Positions 62,179 through 64,000 of a DNA stretch of 64,000 nt are shown here, one piece after another. The notes under the pieces were generated by a model that worked only from the letters and a program-made list of their open reading frames with translations, had not been told where the DNA came from and searched no databases. Source of the DNA: CAADGV01 sp040290295 (GTDB lineage: Bacteria > Bacteroidota > Ignavibacteria > UBA10030 > UBA6906); NCBI GenBank assembly GCA_040290295.1, contig PSMW01000004.1, forward strand, positions 62,001 to 126,000, in the 5' to 3' direction. The translations under genes were made by a program, and so were the position numbers. Each line of letters opens with the position of its first letter. Position 1 is the stretch's first letter.

Positions 62179-63555
62179 TCATTCCTCTGCCGCCGACTGA
62201 ACATACGACGGCTTTCTACCCAACAATTGGTCGAGGTCGGCTGCCGCGACCAGATAATCGTACATGGCTTGCACACGATTCGTTCGAGCGGTGGTGAGCG
62301 CAAGCTGCGCGTCGTTCACTTCGAGTTGTGTGCCGCTGCCCGTTGTGAACCGTGTGACCGCAATGCGATAGCCGCGCTCCGCCTGCTCCACCGTGCGCTC
62401 TTGCGCATCGATGCGTTCCTTGGCACGGCGTAGGGACATGACCGTTGCTTGGACGGCTGCCTTGAGCGATTGTTCGGTGTATGCAATCTGCTCTTGCGTT
62501 TTTCGCGCATCAAGCGCCGCTTGCTCCACCCGCGCCGTCGTACGAAATCCATCGAAGAGATTCAAAGAAAGAGTAACACCAGCGAGCGAGCTTCTCACGA
62601 AGTCGTGTGTCGAAATGCGCAGATCGTTTTGTTGTGTTTGAAATTGATAGGTACCGAACGCGGCAAGACTCGGCAAAAAGTTCGAACGCTCCACTCTGGT
62701 GATGGCATCATTGACCTCGAGCTGGTAGCGCAATGCTCCAAGCGACGGATTCGCTTCGAGAACGCTCTCTGCACCCGAGCGGAGCACACCTTCGTCCACC
62801 GGTTCGTAGGTGAGCGTTCCGGTTATCTCCACCGAATCGTTCACCGCCAACCCTAAGGTGACCTTCAAGGAGTTGAGAGCGAGATCATAATTGTTTTCTG
62901 CACGGATCGCTTCGGGACGAAGGTTCGCCAATCCGACTTCCGCCCGTAGTTTGTCATATTCGGAGATCAATCCTTGGGCTGCAAGAATCGTGGCGTTGCG
63001 AACGTTTTCTTCCGCGTTCCGCATATTCGCACGCATCATCTCGCGCACCTCCGCGGCAAGCAACACGGCGTAGTATGCCTTGCGTGCCGCAGTGATCGTC
63101 TCAATCAGCTTCGCCCGATACACTTCACGCGTTGCTTGCGAATAGATCCTTGCCGATCCGACACCGGTGAACACAGCAGAATTGAACAGGACTTGCGAAA
63201 CGGTCACATTCAGGTCGATTGAGTTCGCCGAGCCTATCTCGATCGCCCGAACATCTCCCCTCCGAAATGCCGTTGAGTCGAAAATATTGGGAAAGAAGAA
63301 GACAGGTCTCTTGATGGCACGGGTGTATCGTCCTGCGATGTCGATGCTAGGCAGGGCGTATCCCCATGCTTCACGAACGCGCGCGTCGGCACGTCCCACT
63401 TCATGTCGTGCTTCAGCCAACGCATGATTCTTCTGCAGAGCCACGCGGACCGCCTCTTCCAAGGTCAAGCGGAGGACCTGCGCCTGCGTCGTTCGAATGG
63501 TACCCATTACTCCGAATATCACAAAAACAAGAATTGTTCTCCGATGCAGTTTCAT
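62179..63555 (-). CDS. TolC-like outer-membrane efflux protein
   Basis: The 458-residue protein has a signal peptide (about 1-25, FVIFGVMGTIRTTQAQ) and two OEP repeats: LTLEEAVRVALQKNHALAEARHEV and ANPSLGALRYQLEVNDAITRVERSNFLPSLAAFGTY, then long helices with a typical GSGTQLEVNDAQLAL. It makes the outer-membrane channel of the tripartite pump. ATG 63555 has AGGA close upstream; a TTG six codons earlier is possible. 21 nt separate it from the adaptor. Confidence 0.93.
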   Translation of the reverse strand: MKLHRRTILVFVIFGVMGTIRTTQAQVLRLTLEEAVRVALQKNHALAEARHEVGRADARVREAWGYALPSIDIAGRYTRAIKRPVFFFPNIFDSTAFRRGDVRAIEIGSANSIDLNVTVSQVLFNSAVFTGVGSARIYSQATREVYRAKLIETITAARKAYYAVLLAAEVREMMRANMRNAEENVRNATILAAQGLISEYDKLRAEVGLANLRPEAIRAENNYDLALNSLKVTLGLAVNDSVEITGTLTYEPVDEGVLRSGAESVLEANPSLGALRYQLEVNDAITRVERSNFLPSLAAFGTYQFQTQQNDLRISTHDFVRSSLAGVTLSLNLFDGFRTTARVEQAALDARKTQEQIAYTEQSLKAAVQATVMSLRRAKERIDAQERTVEQAERGYRIAVTRFTTGSGTQLEVNDAQLALTTARTNRVQAMYDYLVAAADLDQLLGRKPSYVQSAAEE

Positions 63556-63692
63556 ATCATTCCTGTCTATCAATCCTCATCCTTCACTCATTTCCAGCCA
63601 AGAGGTTGTCTCTGTCCCTCGCCCCACGCTCTCTCGTGCCGGAACACGTATTGCCGAATTGCTTTCTCGAACGCCACGATGCGTGACCGCAC

Positions 63693-64000
63693 TTAGGAGC
63701 GCGCGGCACCGTCAAAGAACAGCCGCGTCAAAAATGTTGCTTCAGCTTCACAATCCACCGCCGTGAGGCCGGGGAGCGTAAACGATCGCCGCATGGCGCG
63801 ATTATGAATCATCCCCACGAAGACGTGCGCCAACTCCGCAGGATCGTCCTTGATGATAAGCCGCTTGTTCATCTCGCGACGAAGTGCCGAAGCCAAGACC
63901 GAGGCAATGGCATGAACGCGTTTGATAATTGCGGAGAGGTCTTCCTTCATGTGCGTTCGATGGATCTCGCGCACAAGAATATGAAGCAAGTCTTCGTTGG
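63693..64000 (-). CDS. TetR-family regulator, C-terminal part (truncated by the window edge)
   Basis: The frame is open to the right edge of the window. The 102 visible residues are helical and match the ligand-binding C-terminal domain of a TetR repressor: VHAIASVLASALRREMNKRLIIKDDPAELAHVFVGMIHNRAMRRS. The DNA-binding helix-turn-helix lies outside. It is upstream of TolC with 137 nt between stop and TolC start, so it likely controls the pump genes. Confidence 0.72.
   Translation of the reverse strand, partial: NEDLLHILVREIHRTHMKEDLSAIIKRVHAIASVLASALRREMNKRLIIKDDPAELAHVFVGMIHNRAMRRSFTLPGLTAVDCEAEATFLTRLFFDGAARS

Noticed and set aside
1..64000. CRISPR array, prophage, insertion sequence or integrative element
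   Set aside because: I saw no regular direct repeats, cas, integrase, transposase or phage structural genes, and no marked composition change.

Overview
The window is a gene-dense bacterial chromosome segment, moderately GC-rich by eye, with no rRNA, CRISPR array, transposase or phage gene that I can see. Several features point to the Bacteroidota/Chlorobiota (FCB) side of the tree: a secreted protein with a type IX secretion C-terminal sorting domain, a BshB1-type bacillithiol deacetylase, a Rieske/cytochrome b pair with b6-like heme spacing, a tmRNA tag ending in NYALAA, and long runs of secreted beta-propeller and M28 proteins. An early-branching, respiring member such as the Kapabacteria/Ignavibacteria is my best guess. 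This is inference from gene content, not a phylogenetic result. The sequence is probably a draft or metagenome assembly, because a run of N interrupts xseA.

Layout. 1-2261: 3' part of a CapA-like metallophosphatase, LemA, and a TPM-domain protein. 2282-10068: a very large multi-PAS/GAF histidine kinase, followed by two tandem response-regulator genes that have decayed to different degrees. 10065-10919: a nitrilase-fold amidase. 11190-21989: a tightly packed 11-gene run closed by a terminator, encoding an unknown envelope protein, a BamD-like lipoprotein, a thioesterase, a secreted beta-propeller, a secreted zinc protease with T9SS tail, then CcmA-B-C-D-E-F for cytochrome c maturation. 22057-23210 (minus): DUF2231 membrane protein and BshB1. 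23327-26762: xseA (broken by N), xseB, dxs. 26826-28599: ribD, ribE. 28686-30285: secG, tRNA-Lys, ygfZ. 30322-32017: a winged-helix protein and a LOG-family enzyme. 32255-32625: tmRNA. 32708-36267: dapF, a diacylglycerol-kinase-like lipid kinase, Rieske protein, cytochrome b, and a small membrane ORF.

36474-43577 (minus) is a five-gene overlapping operon yqeY-mutS2-accC-bccP-purL. 43757-44999 (minus) holds a GNAT acetyltransferase and an SDR oxidoreductase. 45127-48889 (plus) holds a peroxiredoxin, a Rof-like Rho-binding protein, a TolB-like propeller and an M28/PDZ peptidase. 48928-55071 (minus) carries a YD-repeat secreted protein, a small helical protein, an operon with a flavin reductase, DUF971 protein, dienelactone hydrolase and M29-like protein, a hemerythrin, an ABM-like small protein, a minimal zincin and a zinc-ribbon Yip1 membrane protein. 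55220-56590 (minus) is a tryptophanase with an in-frame stop near its N-terminus. 57274-64000 (minus) is an RND efflux operon (TetR regulator, TolC, adaptor, permease) with a bacterioferritin-comigratory peroxiredoxin 3 nt behind it.

How the genes fit together: the Ccm genes, Rieske and cytochrome b support a cytochrome-c based respiratory chain. BshB1, two peroxiredoxins, hemerythrin, YgfZ and the flavin reductase suggest thiol/redox and oxygen handling. BamD, TolC, SecG and the T9SS substrate belong to a double-membrane envelope. No gene-free stretch exceeds about 300 bases; the longest (10920-11189, 32018-32254 and 36268-36473) show no gene or structure I can support. I did not find a clearly new defence or mobile system. 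The most unusual items are the kinase/pseudokinase/decayed-receiver triplet, the Cys-type CcmE in a ccm operon without ccmG/H, and the interrupted tryptophanase.
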